Shown here in pieces: positions 24,081 to 34,298 of a stretch of DNA of 64,000 bases (its first letter is position 1; each line of letters opens with the position of its first letter). Both the position numbers and the translations under genes were made by a program. The stretch comes from Paenibacillus qinlingensis (GTDB lineage: Bacteria; Bacillota; Bacilli; Paenibacillales; NBRC-103111), in assembly GCF_013204845.1 (NCBI RefSeq), contig NZ_JABMKY010000007.1, positions 248,001 through 312,000 on the forward strand. The letters are read 5' to 3'. The notes under the pieces were generated by a model. That model saw only the letters and a list, made by a program, of their open reading frames with translations, had not been told where the DNA came from and did no database searches.

Positions 24081-25266
24081 AATTTTTATTTCATTGTTTG
24101 ATATGGAAATTGGTGGTGTTGAGCGTAGTTTAATCAACATGCTAGAAAGCTTTAATTATGAGAAATACGAGGTGGATGTTTTCATTTGTCATCATTCTGG
24201 TGACTTATTAGGCCTAATACCACCTGAGGTTCGTGTGCTGCCAGAAGTGCCAGCTTATACGGTTTTTAGAAAATCCGTTAAACAGTGCATGAAGGAAGGT
24301 CATTTCTCCACATTACTGATTAGGACGTTGAGCAAAACAGTGGCTGGTCTCAAGGCTAGAAGGAGAAAGCTAAACGAAGGACCCGGATACATCCAAATGC
24401 AGCTAGATTTGAAATATACCACATACGTATTACCTCCCATTCAGAAGCACTATGACTTAGCCATTAGTTATGCTTGGCCTCATGATATTGTAGCCACGAA
24501 AGTCATTGCTGCGAAAAAGTTAGCTTGGATCCATACGGATTATAGCGAGCTTGAAATTGATAATCACATCGACCTTGCTGTATGGAATAAGTTTGATGCG
24601 ATCGCCTCCATCTCAGATGCCTGTACAACTGCATTCCTCAAAACCTATCCGACGTTACAAGACAAGGTTACCTTAATCGAGAATATTACCTCTCCTGACT
24701 TCATCAAGAAAATGGCCGATGCTTCATTATCTCCATTTGAAGCTGACCAAGCAGCGTTCACGCTTGTATCTGTAGGAAGATTATCCTACGTGAAGGGATT
24801 CGACATGGCGATTCAAGCTTTACGCCTATTACATGATAAAGGCCTCACGAATATTCGCTGGTTCGTAGTTGGCTATGGCGGATATGAGGCAGAGCTGCGG
24901 AAGCTGATATCCGAGAATAGGCTGGAAGAAAGCTTTATCCTACTAGGCAAGCAAACGAACCCTTATCCGTACATCAAAGCGTGTGATGTGTATGTGCAAC
25001 CTTCACGCTATGAAGGTAAAGCAGTAACAGTTACAGAGGCCAAGATTCTCGGTAAACCGATATTGATTACGAACTATGCGACAGCTAGCAGTCAAATAGA
25101 GGATGGAACGGAAGGATTAATGTGCGAGCTGAGTGTAGAAGGAATCGCAGCTGGTATTGAGACGATGTATCGTAATTCGGAGCTAAGAGAGCGATTCACC
25201 AATCACTTGTTTGAGAAAGATTTCAGTAATTCATATGAGCTGGAGAAGCTGTACGAGGTGATATAA
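24070..25266 (+). CDS. GT4 family glycosyltransferase
   Basis: 398 aa. GT-B fold: N-terminal acceptor domain with GGVERSLINMLE (about 15-26); donor domain with VSVGRLSYVKGFDMAIQAL, LLGKQTNPYPYIKACDVYVQPSRYEGKAVTVTEAKILGKPI (the E-x7-E motif of GT4 enzymes). Shares WIHTDY and SRYEGK blocks with the enzymes at 27480 and 28710. Sugar specificity cannot be told. Confidence 0.9.
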   Translation: MRTKIFISLFDMEIGGVERSLINMLESFNYEKYEVDVFICHHSGDLLGLIPPEVRVLPEVPAYTVFRKSVKQCMKEGHFSTLLIRTLSKTVAGLKARRRKLNEGPGYIQMQLDLKYTTYVLPPIQKHYDLAISYAWPHDIVATKVIAAKKLAWIHTDYSELEIDNHIDLAVWNKFDAIASISDACTTAFLKTYPTLQDKVTLIENITSPDFIKKMADASLSPFEADQAAFTLVSVGRLSYVKGFDMAIQALRLLHDKGLTNIRWFVVGYGGYEAELRKLISENRLEESFILLGKQTNPYPYIKACDVYVQPSRYEGKAVTVTEAKILGKPILITNYATASSQIEDGTEGLMCELSVEGIAAGIETMYRNSELRERFTNHLFEKDFSNSYELEKLYEVI

Positions 25267-25268
25267 GG

Positions 25269-26303
25269 ATGGGAAGTCGTAAAATAAGCGTCATCATTCC
25301 TGTTTATAATGCGGAAACATACATCATTCCTTGCTTAGAGTCTGTTATAAATCAGAACTTCTCAGATATAGAAATTATCTGCGTAAACGATGGCTCCAAG
25401 GATGGAAGCAAAGAGTTAATTGAAGCTTACATGAAATCTTATCCTCAAATTATGCTGATTAATCAAGCGAATCAAGGTGTAAGTATGGCTAGGAATATTG
25501 GGCTGCAAGCAGCATCTGGTGACTACATCGGATTCGTTGATGCGGATGATACGATAGATGCAACCATGTATGACACGTTATATCGTGCAGCCGTTGACGG
25601 TGATTGTGATGCGGTAATCACTAACTTTGAGTGTGAACTCGAGGGGTGTAAAGTGACAACGAGATTCCCGTTTCCTCCAGGAATTGTTCTCATGAGAGAG
25701 TATATCGAGAGAGAAATTATGACCTATTTCTTGAAGTCAGATCAGCTGAACACGGTTTGGAATAAGCTGTACAAGCGAAGTGCCATCGTTCAGTTCGGAG
25801 TAAAGTTTCCAAGGAATGTTGCTTTAGGTGAAGATGGTATGTTCAATATGCAATTCTTTAAACACGCAGAACGGGTAACCTATCTTGATTATTCCGGCTA
25901 TAACTATCGTGCAGTGATCGGAAGTGCAACTCGGAATATGAAGGAGAAAGATTACTTTCAGAGAGCACTTGATGTATATAGGTTGGATTTAACAAGTATT
26001 TACACGAATAAGATCGACCCGCTAAAGCTAAAACAATTACGTTCATTTAAGCTTATCACGAATGTAATAGCTACGATAAATATGTATTTAGGAGCATCGA
26101 AAGATGTAAGCCTTGGTGAAAAGTTGCGCTATGTGAATAGAATGATTAAAAATCCAGATGTGAGGGAAGCTTTGCCCTACTACTATCATGAGGCATCTGG
26201 GACATTAAGCCGCTATGAGCGCTTTATCGCGGAGATGATTCGGAGGAAATCGCTACTAGGATTATATTGCGCTACAACGTATAGCAAGTTGAGGAATACA
26301 TAA
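25269..26303 (+). CDS. GT2 family glycosyltransferase
   Basis: 344 aa. GT-A domain: ISVIIPVYNAETYIIPCLESV, VNDGSKDGS, YIGFVDADDTID (DxD). The C-terminal 120 residues are helical. EpsJ/CpsJ-like enzyme adding a sugar in the exopolysaccharide repeat unit. 2 nt after the GT4 gene. Confidence 0.9.
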   Translation: MGSRKISVIIPVYNAETYIIPCLESVINQNFSDIEIICVNDGSKDGSKELIEAYMKSYPQIMLINQANQGVSMARNIGLQAASGDYIGFVDADDTIDATMYDTLYRAAVDGDCDAVITNFECELEGCKVTTRFPFPPGIVLMREYIEREIMTYFLKSDQLNTVWNKLYKRSAIVQFGVKFPRNVALGEDGMFNMQFFKHAERVTYLDYSGYNYRAVIGSATRNMKEKDYFQRALDVYRLDLTSIYTNKIDPLKLKQLRSFKLITNVIATINMYLGASKDVSLGEKLRYVNRMIKNPDVREALPYYYHEASGTLSRYERFIAEMIRRKSLLGLYCATTYSKLRNT

Positions 26304-26319
26304 TGGAGGAGCATGAAGA

Positions 26320-27480
26320 ATGAAAATAATGATGTTTGCACATAATGGCAGCTTGAATCGTGGTTGCGAAGCTATCGTCCGTTCCTCGACGAGCTTAATT
26401 AAAGAGAAAATCAACGGTGCTCAGGTGTACCTAGCTTCAGCAAAACCAGAGACGGATCAGCTTATTACGAAATTAGATGGTATTTATGATGGCTCTTCCC
26501 AAAGAATCAAAAAGTATTCCTTCACGTGGCTGCGCTCCTCACTCCATGTCAAGTTATTCAAGGATGAGTCCTACGCCCTAGGTAAAATGAATAACAACAT
26601 TGTGAAACATATTCCTTCGATGGATATCTGTCTATCCATCGGCGGGGATAACTATTGTTATGGCGAACAGCCAGGCTGGTATGAAATTAATCGAAGAGTG
26701 AAAGCACAAGGGAAAAAGCTCGTGCTTTGGGGCTGCTCCATAGGTGCAGAGGACATGTCGGAGCGAAAATTAGCAGATTTGAAGTTGTTTGATCTGATAC
26801 TGGCCAGAGAGACATTAACGTACGAAATGTTAAAGGGTAAGGGGTTGAATAATGTTAAATTGGTCGCTGACCCGGCTTTTACCATGGAAAAAGAAGAGTT
26901 AACCTTACCAGATGGTTGGCAGGCGGGGAACACTGTAGGGCTCAATTTTAGTCCATTGGTTTCAGACAAGAACCCACAATCTCAACAAGCAGTACGAGAC
27001 CTAATCCGCCACATAATAGAGACTACAGATATGACGATTGCGCTGACTCCCCACGTTATAGAAGGGGGAAATAATGATTTCGAGATTTTACAGAAGTATT
27101 ATGAAGAGTTTAAACATACAGGTCGAGTTATTCTGTTGCCCAATTATCTCAACGCTACACAATACAAGGGATATATCGCAAGAATGAGGTTCTTCATTGG
27201 AGCAAGAACCCATGCAACAATTGCGGCGTACTCCAATTATGTACCTACTCTTGTTCTAGGTTACAGCATTAAATCGAAAGGGATTGCCAAAGATCTTTTT
27301 GGAGAAGAAAAGCTGGTTCTGAATCTTCAGGAACTGTCAAACAGCACCAAGTTGATTAACGGCTTTAAAGAGATGGTTGCCGAAGAAGATGATATCAAGC
27401 AAAAATTGCAGATTGTCATCCCTTATATGAAGCAAATGTCTTATAAAGCGGTGGAGCACTTAGATGAATTATTCCAATAA
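26320..27480 (+). CDS. Polysaccharide pyruvyltransferase
   Basis: 386 aa. CsaB/WcaK family: N-terminal NGSLNRGCEAIVRSS, SIGGDNYCYG, WGCSIGAED, and C-terminal GARTHATIAAYSNYVPTLVLGYSIKSKGIAKDLFG. Would add a ketal pyruvate to a sugar, giving the polymer negative charge. SD tggagg. Stop overlaps the next start (TAATG). Confidence 0.9.
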   Translation: MKIMMFAHNGSLNRGCEAIVRSSTSLIKEKINGAQVYLASAKPETDQLITKLDGIYDGSSQRIKKYSFTWLRSSLHVKLFKDESYALGKMNNNIVKHIPSMDICLSIGGDNYCYGEQPGWYEINRRVKAQGKKLVLWGCSIGAEDMSERKLADLKLFDLILARETLTYEMLKGKGLNNVKLVADPAFTMEKEELTLPDGWQAGNTVGLNFSPLVSDKNPQSQQAVRDLIRHIIETTDMTIALTPHVIEGGNNDFEILQKYYEEFKHTGRVILLPNYLNATQYKGYIARMRFFIGARTHATIAAYSNYVPTLVLGYSIKSKGIAKDLFGEEKLVLNLQELSNSTKLINGFKEMVAEEDDIKQKLQIVIPYMKQMSYKAVEHLDELFQ

Positions 27481-28694
27481 TGCTGGTCTATATGAGGGAT
27501 ATGATGAAGAAAAAGTTATTATTTGTTATACCCAGCTTACTGGCTGGAGGCGGACAGAAAAGTCTAATCAATTTGCTTTCGCAGATCGATTACCAACGGT
27601 TTGAGGTAGACTTACTGTTGTTTAGCCAGACGGGTGCTTTTATGAATGCAATCCCTAAAGAGGTGCAGGTCGTAGAGCTTTCTTATCATCACCCAGCTTT
27701 TGCCGAGCATCTTGCTAAATCAGTAACAACCTTGATAAAACATCGCCAATTTAAGCTGGCTTACGCCAGGCTCATGTTTGCAGCACTTAACCGTTTCGTA
27801 AGAAATACAGCGAGTTCGGAACAATATTCGTGGAAATATTTGAAAAGATCATTCGGTATGCTGGATCGAGAATATGACGTTGCCATCGGTTACTTAGAGA
27901 AGTCATCGATTTATTACATCGTTGATCGTGTGAAAGCTGCTAAGAAAATCGGCTGGATTCATACGAATTATGCAGACTCGGGGATGATCCCGAGTATGGA
28001 TGAGCCTTACTTTAAGCAGTTAGACAAGCTTGTCACGGTATCAGAAGAATGCGCAAGATCGCTAAAAGAAACGTTCACGAAGTTAACTGATAATATCACG
28101 GTGATTCAAAATATTGTTTCTCCTCGGATTATCAAAAGCCAATCCAATCGTGAGCCATCTACCTTACCAAAGTTCGATGGTGAATTCACGAATATTATGA
28201 CGATCGCTAGATTAAGTCATGAAAAAGGGATTGATATGGCCATAAACGCCTGTTCCTTACTGGTAAACCAGGGCTACAAGGTGAAATGGTACATTTTGGG
28301 TGATGGTGCGGAAAGAGAAGCGCTGGAGAAGCAGATTATGGCATTGGAGCTTCAAGATAATTTTATTCTGCTAGGTATCCAAGAAAATCCGTATCCCTTC
28401 ATCAAAAATGCAGATATGTATGTCCAACCATCTAGATATGAAGGGAAATCGATTGCTATCGATGAAGCTAAGATTCTGAATAAACCCATTGTAGTAACCA
28501 ATTATGAATCTGCTAAGGATCAAATTACGGACGGTGTAAATGGGTTGCTTGTGGAGATGTCAGACGTTGGTATTAGCAAGGGCATTGAAGTACTTATCAA
28601 TCAATTCGAATTAAGGGAATCATTCATACAAAGTCTTGCTGAAGAGCAAATGGGTACAGAGGAAGAAGTGTATAAACTTTACGATATTATCTAG
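27480..28694 (+). CDS. GT4 family glycosyltransferase
   Basis: 404 aa from the ATG overlapping the previous stop; ATG 27501/27504 with agggat upstream is also possible. Motifs SLLAGGGQKSLINLLS, KKIGWIHTNYADSG, IARLSHEKGIDMAINA, PSRYEGKSIAIDEAKILNKPIV. Very similar along its length to the next gene, suggesting a tandem duplication with altered specificity. Confidence 0.9.
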   Translation: MLVYMRDMMKKKLLFVIPSLLAGGGQKSLINLLSQIDYQRFEVDLLLFSQTGAFMNAIPKEVQVVELSYHHPAFAEHLAKSVTTLIKHRQFKLAYARLMFAALNRFVRNTASSEQYSWKYLKRSFGMLDREYDVAIGYLEKSSIYYIVDRVKAAKKIGWIHTNYADSGMIPSMDEPYFKQLDKLVTVSEECARSLKETFTKLTDNITVIQNIVSPRIIKSQSNREPSTLPKFDGEFTNIMTIARLSHEKGIDMAINACSLLVNQGYKVKWYILGDGAEREALEKQIMALELQDNFILLGIQENPYPFIKNADMYVQPSRYEGKSIAIDEAKILNKPIVVTNYESAKDQITDGVNGLLVEMSDVGISKGIEVLINQFELRESFIQSLAEEQMGTEEEVYKLYDII

Positions 28695-28709
28695 TAGGAT
28701 GGTCTAATA

Positions 28710-29891
28710 ATGAAGAAAAAAATACTGTTTATTATGAACAATTTAAACTGCGGTGGAGCTGAAAAGGCGCTCATTTCTTTATTAGAGACCATAGATTACT
28801 CGATGTATGATGTGGATGTTTATCTCCTCAGGCATACGGGGTTATTCTTATCCAAACTCCCCCCCGAAGTGAATTTACTGCAAGAACCAGCTGAATATAA
28901 ATACTTCGACATGTCGATGAGAAAAGCTGTCTTTCAATGCCTTAGAAAAGGTAGTTTTAAGATTGCATTACTTCGACTGCTGGCGGGTAGTATTTATGTT
29001 AGTGAGAAGAACAGAATTAGATGCGAGCAGCGTGTCTGGAAGTATTTAGCGAAGTCTTTGCCAAATCTTGAAAAAGAGTATGACATCGCAATAGGATATT
29101 TAGAAAAGAATCCAATCTACTTTTGTATTGATAAGGTGAAGGCTACTAAGAAAATAGGATTTATTCATAATGATTACGATAAATTAGGCATGGATCCTGC
29201 TCTTGATCAAGTCTATTTCAATCAATTAGACCACCTCGTAACCGTATCGGAAGAATGTGGTCATATTCTAAGAGAACGATTCCCTTCACTCAGTCAAAAC
29301 ATTGAGGTTATGCATAACATCGTATCGCCGGCAGCGATTCATAAACTTTCCATGGAAACGGTCAACCTAAAAGACAAAGATATTACCATCGTATCCGTAG
29401 GTCGATTGAATTATCAGAAGGGGTTTGAGCTTGCTGTTGAATCATGCAAAGGTCTCATTCAGGCTGGTTACCCAATCAAGTGGTATATCATTGGAGAAGG
29501 GGAAGAAAGAGAATCCTTAGAAAGATTGATTGAAAAGCATGAACTCAAGGATAACTTTATTCTCCTAGGTATCAAAGAAAATCCGTACCCTTATATTAGA
29601 GAAGCTGATATATATGTTCAGCCTTCTAAATTCGAAGGAAAGTCCATCGCCATCGATGAAGCGAAGATTCTTCAGAAACCGATTGTAGTTACGAACTTCA
29701 GTACGGCTAAGGATCAAATTAGAAACAAAATCAATGGACTTATTGTTGCAATGACGCCTGCTGCTGTATGTGAGGGAATCAAAGAGATTATTGATAATGA
29801 TGCGCTAAGAAAACAACTCATTGTCAATCTAGGTACAGAAATGCTTGGCACAGAAGCAGAAATTTATAAACTATACCAATTATTCATGTAA
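28710..29891 (+). CDS. GT4 family glycosyltransferase (tandem paralogue)
   Basis: 393 aa. NLNCGGAEKALISLLE, KKIGFIHNDYDKLG, VSVGRLNYQKGFELAVE, PSKFEGKSIAIDEAKILQKPIV. Paralogue of the preceding enzyme; both end in a GTEAE/GTEEE-x-YKLY stretch. Adds a further sugar to the repeat unit. Confidence 0.9.
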   Translation: MKKKILFIMNNLNCGGAEKALISLLETIDYSMYDVDVYLLRHTGLFLSKLPPEVNLLQEPAEYKYFDMSMRKAVFQCLRKGSFKIALLRLLAGSIYVSEKNRIRCEQRVWKYLAKSLPNLEKEYDIAIGYLEKNPIYFCIDKVKATKKIGFIHNDYDKLGMDPALDQVYFNQLDHLVTVSEECGHILRERFPSLSQNIEVMHNIVSPAAIHKLSMETVNLKDKDITIVSVGRLNYQKGFELAVESCKGLIQAGYPIKWYIIGEGEERESLERLIEKHELKDNFILLGIKENPYPYIREADIYVQPSKFEGKSIAIDEAKILQKPIVVTNFSTAKDQIRNKINGLIVAMTPAAVCEGIKEIIDNDALRKQLIVNLGTEMLGTEAEIYKLYQLFM

Positions 29892-29911
29892 CTGGAGAAA
29901 GGGGAGATGAA

Positions 29912-31102
29912 ATGATGTTGCAATGGATTAGTTTAATTGTTGTGAGCGTTATAATTGTGATCGCACTAATTGATCTTATTCCAATGGGCTTGGACTGGGT
30001 AAATCGGATACATATTGGTAGATATGACGATAAGCAGAAGTGGAATCAATCCATATCAACAATCGGTGTGAAGTGGTTAGCAAGAACGCCCAAAATTAAA
30101 GTAACTGATCAAACTCGGCTAGTAGCCATTGATATGCTGCAAGGTAACTATACGAAGCATGCCATTCAACACTGGCAAGAAGCAGCATTACTGCTTGGCT
30201 TAGGTGAGTATGTGAAAAGTAATGACAATCCGGTTGAGATTAAGCAAAAAATAGGAGATTATGTTCATTCTAAAATGGATGAGCAAGGCAATTGGGCAAG
30301 GAAACCAGAACACGTCGATGCTGCTATACTAGCGTATGCGATCATGAAGCTGGATTTTCTTGATGTAGAACGATATAGAAACGCATTAGATGAGACTTGG
30401 CATCTTATCCAAGATCATATTGGAAATGAAGGTTCTGTTTTATATCGCAAATTCATGGGCAAATACCGTTATGTGGATACGATTGGGTTTATCTGCCCCT
30501 TCCTTGTCGCCTATGGAATCCGCTATGGGAAAGAGGAATGTGTTGAACTGGCAATAAGACAGATTCAACATTACGAAGAGCATGGTATGTTGGAAGGGCA
30601 TCATATTCCAAGCCATGCTTATCAGATTGATAGCAAATTACCGCTCGGGCTATACGGCTGGGGAAGAGGTTTGGGTTGGTTTGCAATTGGACTTATCGAT
30701 GCTTGGAATGAACTGCCTCCAGGCCATGCAAGCAGACCTTTGTTGGAAAAGAGCATCATACAATTTGCTAAGTCCGCTATTGTATTTCAACAAGAGCAAG
30801 GGAATTGGAATTGGACGGTTACTCGCGAGGAAACGATAGCAGACTCATCAACAACAGCTACACTGGGTTGGTTTATGTTGAATGCATCACAAATCGATGA
30901 AATATCGGACATCTGCAGACAGAGTGCTAATCAAGCTATTCGTTATTTGATGAAAGCAACAAGAAGAAGTGGAGCTGTTGATTTCTCGCAAGGAGATACC
31001 AAGGATATTGGTGTGTATTCCATGTTGTTTAATATTTTGCCTTTCACGCAAGGCTTTTGTATCCGATTGATGAATGTCAAAGTTGATTCCAAGGTTGTGT
31101 GA
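29912..31102 (+). CDS. Membrane-anchored GH88/GH105-like hydrolase
   Basis: 396 aa. An N-terminal membrane helix (about 4-26) with an extracytoplasmic or cytosolic (alpha/alpha)6 domain. Motifs YRYVDTIGFICPFLVAYG (about 188-200, candidate catalytic Asp) and GLYGWGRGLGWFAIGLIDAW (about 246-265) match unsaturated glucuronyl/rhamnogalacturonyl hydrolases such as YteR. These remove the unsaturated uronic acid left by polysaccharide lyases, so it may trim the exopolysaccharide with the beta-helix protein at 34299. Membrane anchoring is unusual for the family. Confidence 0.78.
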   Translation: MMLQWISLIVVSVIIVIALIDLIPMGLDWVNRIHIGRYDDKQKWNQSISTIGVKWLARTPKIKVTDQTRLVAIDMLQGNYTKHAIQHWQEAALLLGLGEYVKSNDNPVEIKQKIGDYVHSKMDEQGNWARKPEHVDAAILAYAIMKLDFLDVERYRNALDETWHLIQDHIGNEGSVLYRKFMGKYRYVDTIGFICPFLVAYGIRYGKEECVELAIRQIQHYEEHGMLEGHHIPSHAYQIDSKLPLGLYGWGRGLGWFAIGLIDAWNELPPGHASRPLLEKSIIQFAKSAIVFQQEQGNWNWTVTREETIADSSTTATLGWFMLNASQIDEISDICRQSANQAIRYLMKATRRSGAVDFSQGDTKDIGVYSMLFNILPFTQGFCIRLMNVKVDSKVV

Positions 31103-31104
31103 AT

Positions 31105-31656
31105 ATGCTAATTAACAGGGTGATAACGGCCGTTTCTATCCGAATTAAGAACAAGTTGCGCCCTCCGAAATCGGAGTTGGAGCAATTAAGAGATAGAGGC
31201 CTGAAATACGGTAAAAACTTCGAATTTTATAACAGTCTGATTGATCAAGGGCACTGCTGGTTGGTGGAAATTGGTGATGATGTCACAATTACCAACAGTA
31301 CGATTTTAGCTCATGATGCCAGTACGAAGGCTTATATTGGAAAATCCAAAATAGGCAAAGTAAAGATTGGTGACCGCGTATTTATAGGTTTCAATAGTGT
31401 TGTGTTATGTAATGTGACCATAGGCAATGATGTAATCGTGGCTGCGGGATCGATCGTTACCAGATCTATTCCTGACAATAGTATCGTAGCTGGTAATCCA
31501 GCACGTGTTATTGGTAAAACGTCAGAATACATAGAGAAGCATAAGGCTAATCTAGCAATTAAACCTGTGTTCGATACATATTGGCCGTATAAGACGCAAG
31601 AACAAATTCAATTAATTCAAGAAGAACTACAAGATGATTTTGGTTACGATGAATGA
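31105..31656 (+). CDS. Hexapeptide-repeat acetyltransferase
   Basis: 183 aa from ATG 31105 (aagg 10 nt upstream); a GTG at 31099 overlapping the previous stop is possible. Left-handed beta-helix repeats (TITNSTILAHDASTKAY, KIGDRVFIGFNSVVLCNVTIGNDVIVAAGSIV) and the closing NSIVAGNPARVIGK typical of maltose/colanic acid O-acetyltransferases. Second acetyltransferase of the cluster. Confidence 0.88.
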   Translation: MLINRVITAVSIRIKNKLRPPKSELEQLRDRGLKYGKNFEFYNSLIDQGHCWLVEIGDDVTITNSTILAHDASTKAYIGKSKIGKVKIGDRVFIGFNSVVLCNVTIGNDVIVAAGSIVTRSIPDNSIVAGNPARVIGKTSEYIEKHKANLAIKPVFDTYWPYKTQEQIQLIQEELQDDFGYDE

Positions 31657-31691
31657 ATGTGTGAGAAATCCGAAAAAGAAATGCGGAGATC

Positions 31692-33230
31692 ATGATGAGA
31701 GTAAAAAATTCGATAATAAATATTTCCGTTGGTATAGGGAATCAACTGATAATTACAGCCTTAAGCTTTTTTTCTAGAACCGTATTTATCAATACACTAG
31801 GTCTTGACTATTTGGGGATTAATGGGCTATTTACGAATGTGTTAGCCATGCTTTCATTAGCAGAAGCGGGTATCGGTTCGAGTATTATATATAGTCTTTA
31901 CAAACCTGTAGCAGAAAATGATGAACACAAAATTAATGTGCTTATGAAGCTGTATAAAAAAACATATAGGGTTATAGCCGGTGTTATTCTTCTCCTCGGT
32001 CTCATTGTATTACCCTTTCTTCATCTCTTCACGAAAGACACAAGTGTTAATAATCTTTATGTTATTTATTTATTGTTTTTACTAAATACAGCCATCCCTT
32101 ACTTGTTTACATATAGAACAAACTTATTGAATGTTTATCAGAAGGGGTACATTGCTACAGCTATTTTTTCAGTATCATCTATCCTATCCACATCATTGAA
32201 AATAGGCATACTCTATCAAACACAAAATTATATTATGTATCTTGTCATTGATAGCACCATAACAATAATTAACTCTGCGATCTTGTTTTATGCCGTTGGT
32301 AGAATGTACCCGTTTCTTAAGAAGAAAGTACTAAGTAAGCTCGATCCAGAGTCCAAAGGGAATATCCTGAAAAATGTGAAGGCAATTGTGTTGCAAAACA
32401 TAGGGACCTATTTAATTTACAGTACGGATAATCTCATTATCTCTTATTATGTAAATGTGGCAGCGGTTGGGTTGTATTCAAACTATTTTATGTTGATTGA
32501 AATTTGTAGAACGTTTATTAATCAAGTCTTCAATAATATTTATTATAGTATTGGTAATTTAGTTGCGAAGGAAAGCAAGGAAACCATTTTCAACGTATAT
32601 AAAGTGACCATGCTGCTTAATTTCTGGCTGTACTCACTATTTGGCATTCTGTTGTTTGTGATGATAGAGCCTTTTATTACGTTGTGGATAGGGTCACAGT
32701 TCCTCATGGATAAAGTCGTGTTAATTGTTCTGGTCATTACTTTTTATGAAAGAGGAATGAGAAATTCCATCAGCGCGGTAAAAACGACAGCAGGCATTTT
32801 TCATGAGGATCGATATGTGCCACTATGCCAGGCTGCAGTCAACTTAGTATTCTCCATTGTACTCGTACAACAAATTGGCATAGCGGGCGTATTTTTGGGT
32901 ACATTGATAAGCGCAATGCTAGTTCCTTTTTGGACAACGCCATATTTCGTATATAAAAAAATATTCCAAAAATCCATCTATCACTATTTTATGAGTTACA
33001 GCTATTACGCTGGCATCGGAGTAGCGACTTGTTTAGCAACCTCTTACATTTCTAGTTTCATTGATGGACATAGTGTTGGCGAGTTTGTCTTAAAAGCGGC
33101 ACTCGCTTTCACAGTACCTAATATTATTTATATGTCTCTATTCTATAAGAGTGCAGAGTTTAAATATTTACTTGGAATTAGCCTGGGAATTTTCAGCAGA
33201 TTTCAAGGGAAAAAGAAGGTAGCCGCGTGA
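31692..33230 (+). CDS. Wzx-type polysaccharide flippase
   Basis: 512 aa with about 12-14 hydrophobic helices; N-terminus FFSRTVFINTLGLDYLGINGLFTNVLAMLSLAEAGIGSSI is typical of the MOP/Wzx superfamily of Bacillota. Moves undecaprenyl-linked repeat units across the membrane. SD cggagatc. The last codons overlap the next start (GTGA). Confidence 0.92.
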   Translation: MMRVKNSIINISVGIGNQLIITALSFFSRTVFINTLGLDYLGINGLFTNVLAMLSLAEAGIGSSIIYSLYKPVAENDEHKINVLMKLYKKTYRVIAGVILLLGLIVLPFLHLFTKDTSVNNLYVIYLLFLLNTAIPYLFTYRTNLLNVYQKGYIATAIFSVSSILSTSLKIGILYQTQNYIMYLVIDSTITIINSAILFYAVGRMYPFLKKKVLSKLDPESKGNILKNVKAIVLQNIGTYLIYSTDNLIISYYVNVAAVGLYSNYFMLIEICRTFINQVFNNIYYSIGNLVAKESKETIFNVYKVTMLLNFWLYSLFGILLFVMIEPFITLWIGSQFLMDKVVLIVLVITFYERGMRNSISAVKTTAGIFHEDRYVPLCQAAVNLVFSIVLVQQIGIAGVFLGTLISAMLVPFWTTPYFVYKKIFQKSIYHYFMSYSYYAGIGVATCLATSYISSFIDGHSVGEFVLKAALAFTVPNIIYMSLFYKSAEFKYLLGISLGIFSRFQGKKKVAA

Positions 33231-34252
33231 TTAAATGTCGATTAAACATGGCAAAGCGAAGAGGCGATGGACATATAAGTCAAATCATTACAGGTTTTAT
33301 GATGCTTCATGATCAAAAGATTATTGATTTGCAAATCAACGAAACAGCAGAGTTCCCATTTGTTTCTATTGTTGAAGTTGTAATTAATAATGAGATCAGA
33401 GTGTTGTACGATATGGCAGATGGGTATACTTTTCATTTGGAACATGTGGAAGATTACGCAGAGAGAGCTGACTTTTATTTTAAACGGAGCTACAACCAAA
33501 ACTATCATCAACAATATGCATTTGCTTCCCGTATGTATCCACTGGGTCTTAATTATCACGTTACAATGAAGAATAATAGACTGGATAAACCAACTGAAGA
33601 TAATCTCCTTGCTAAGCTCAAATGGTACATAAAAGAGAGACAAGGTAGAAATTATCATCAGCAATTCTATGTCGATAAATTTGAAGATTTCCCTAGAGCA
33701 GTTAGTGCGGAGCCTCGTATTCTTTTTGCAACACGTACTTGGAGTTTCGAAGAGGAGGATCTGAACAGCGAGGAAACGCAGTATATCGATGATATGCGAG
33801 CAGAATGTATTCGCCGTTTACGTAAACAATTTGGAAGCAACTTCATTGGCGGATTTTCCAAAAGGGAATTTGCACGAAAGCACTATCCAGATTGTTTATT
33901 AGATGAATCGGTTACGGTCCGTACTAATTTCATGAGATTAGTAAAGGAAGCCGACATCTGTCTATCGACAATGGGGCTATTTGAGTCCAATGGGTGGAAG
34001 TTAGCGGAATATGTAGCTGCCAGTAAGGCCATTGTATCTGAAAGATTACGTTATACCGTACCCGATTTTGTGCCCAATAAGCATTATTTGGCGTTTACAA
34101 GTGTAGATGAATGTTTGGAACAAACCGTGAAGTTAGCAAGCAATAAAGAACTTATGCTTCAAATGAAGAAGAATAATCATGACTACTATCAGCAATACCT
34201 TAGACCTGATAAGCTTATTCTTCGAAGTTTACTCACTATGCAAGTAGTTTGA
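33227..34252 (+). CDS. Putative GT-B-like glycosyltransferase of unknown specificity
   Basis: 341 aa from a GTG overlapping the flippase stop. No signature family recognised with certainty. The C-terminal third (RTNFMRLVKEADICLSTMGLFESNGWKLAEYVAASKAIVSERL) has the layout of a GT-B donor domain in which a Glu-containing loop precedes a helix. About residues 160-175 give EPRILFATRTWSF. The N-terminal part is beta-rich. Position inside the EPS cluster supports a transferase role. Confidence 0.6.
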   Translation: MIKCRLNMAKRRGDGHISQIITGFMMLHDQKIIDLQINETAEFPFVSIVEVVINNEIRVLYDMADGYTFHLEHVEDYAERADFYFKRSYNQNYHQQYAFASRMYPLGLNYHVTMKNNRLDKPTEDNLLAKLKWYIKERQGRNYHQQFYVDKFEDFPRAVSAEPRILFATRTWSFEEEDLNSEETQYIDDMRAECIRRLRKQFGSNFIGGFSKREFARKHYPDCLLDESVTVRTNFMRLVKEADICLSTMGLFESNGWKLAEYVAASKAIVSERLRYTVPDFVPNKHYLAFTSVDECLEQTVKLASNKELMLQMKKNNHDYYQQYLRPDKLILRSLLTMQVV

Positions 34253-34298
34253 ACATGTTTCAGCGCATGAAATAAAAGTGAAGGATTGAAATGACCTC

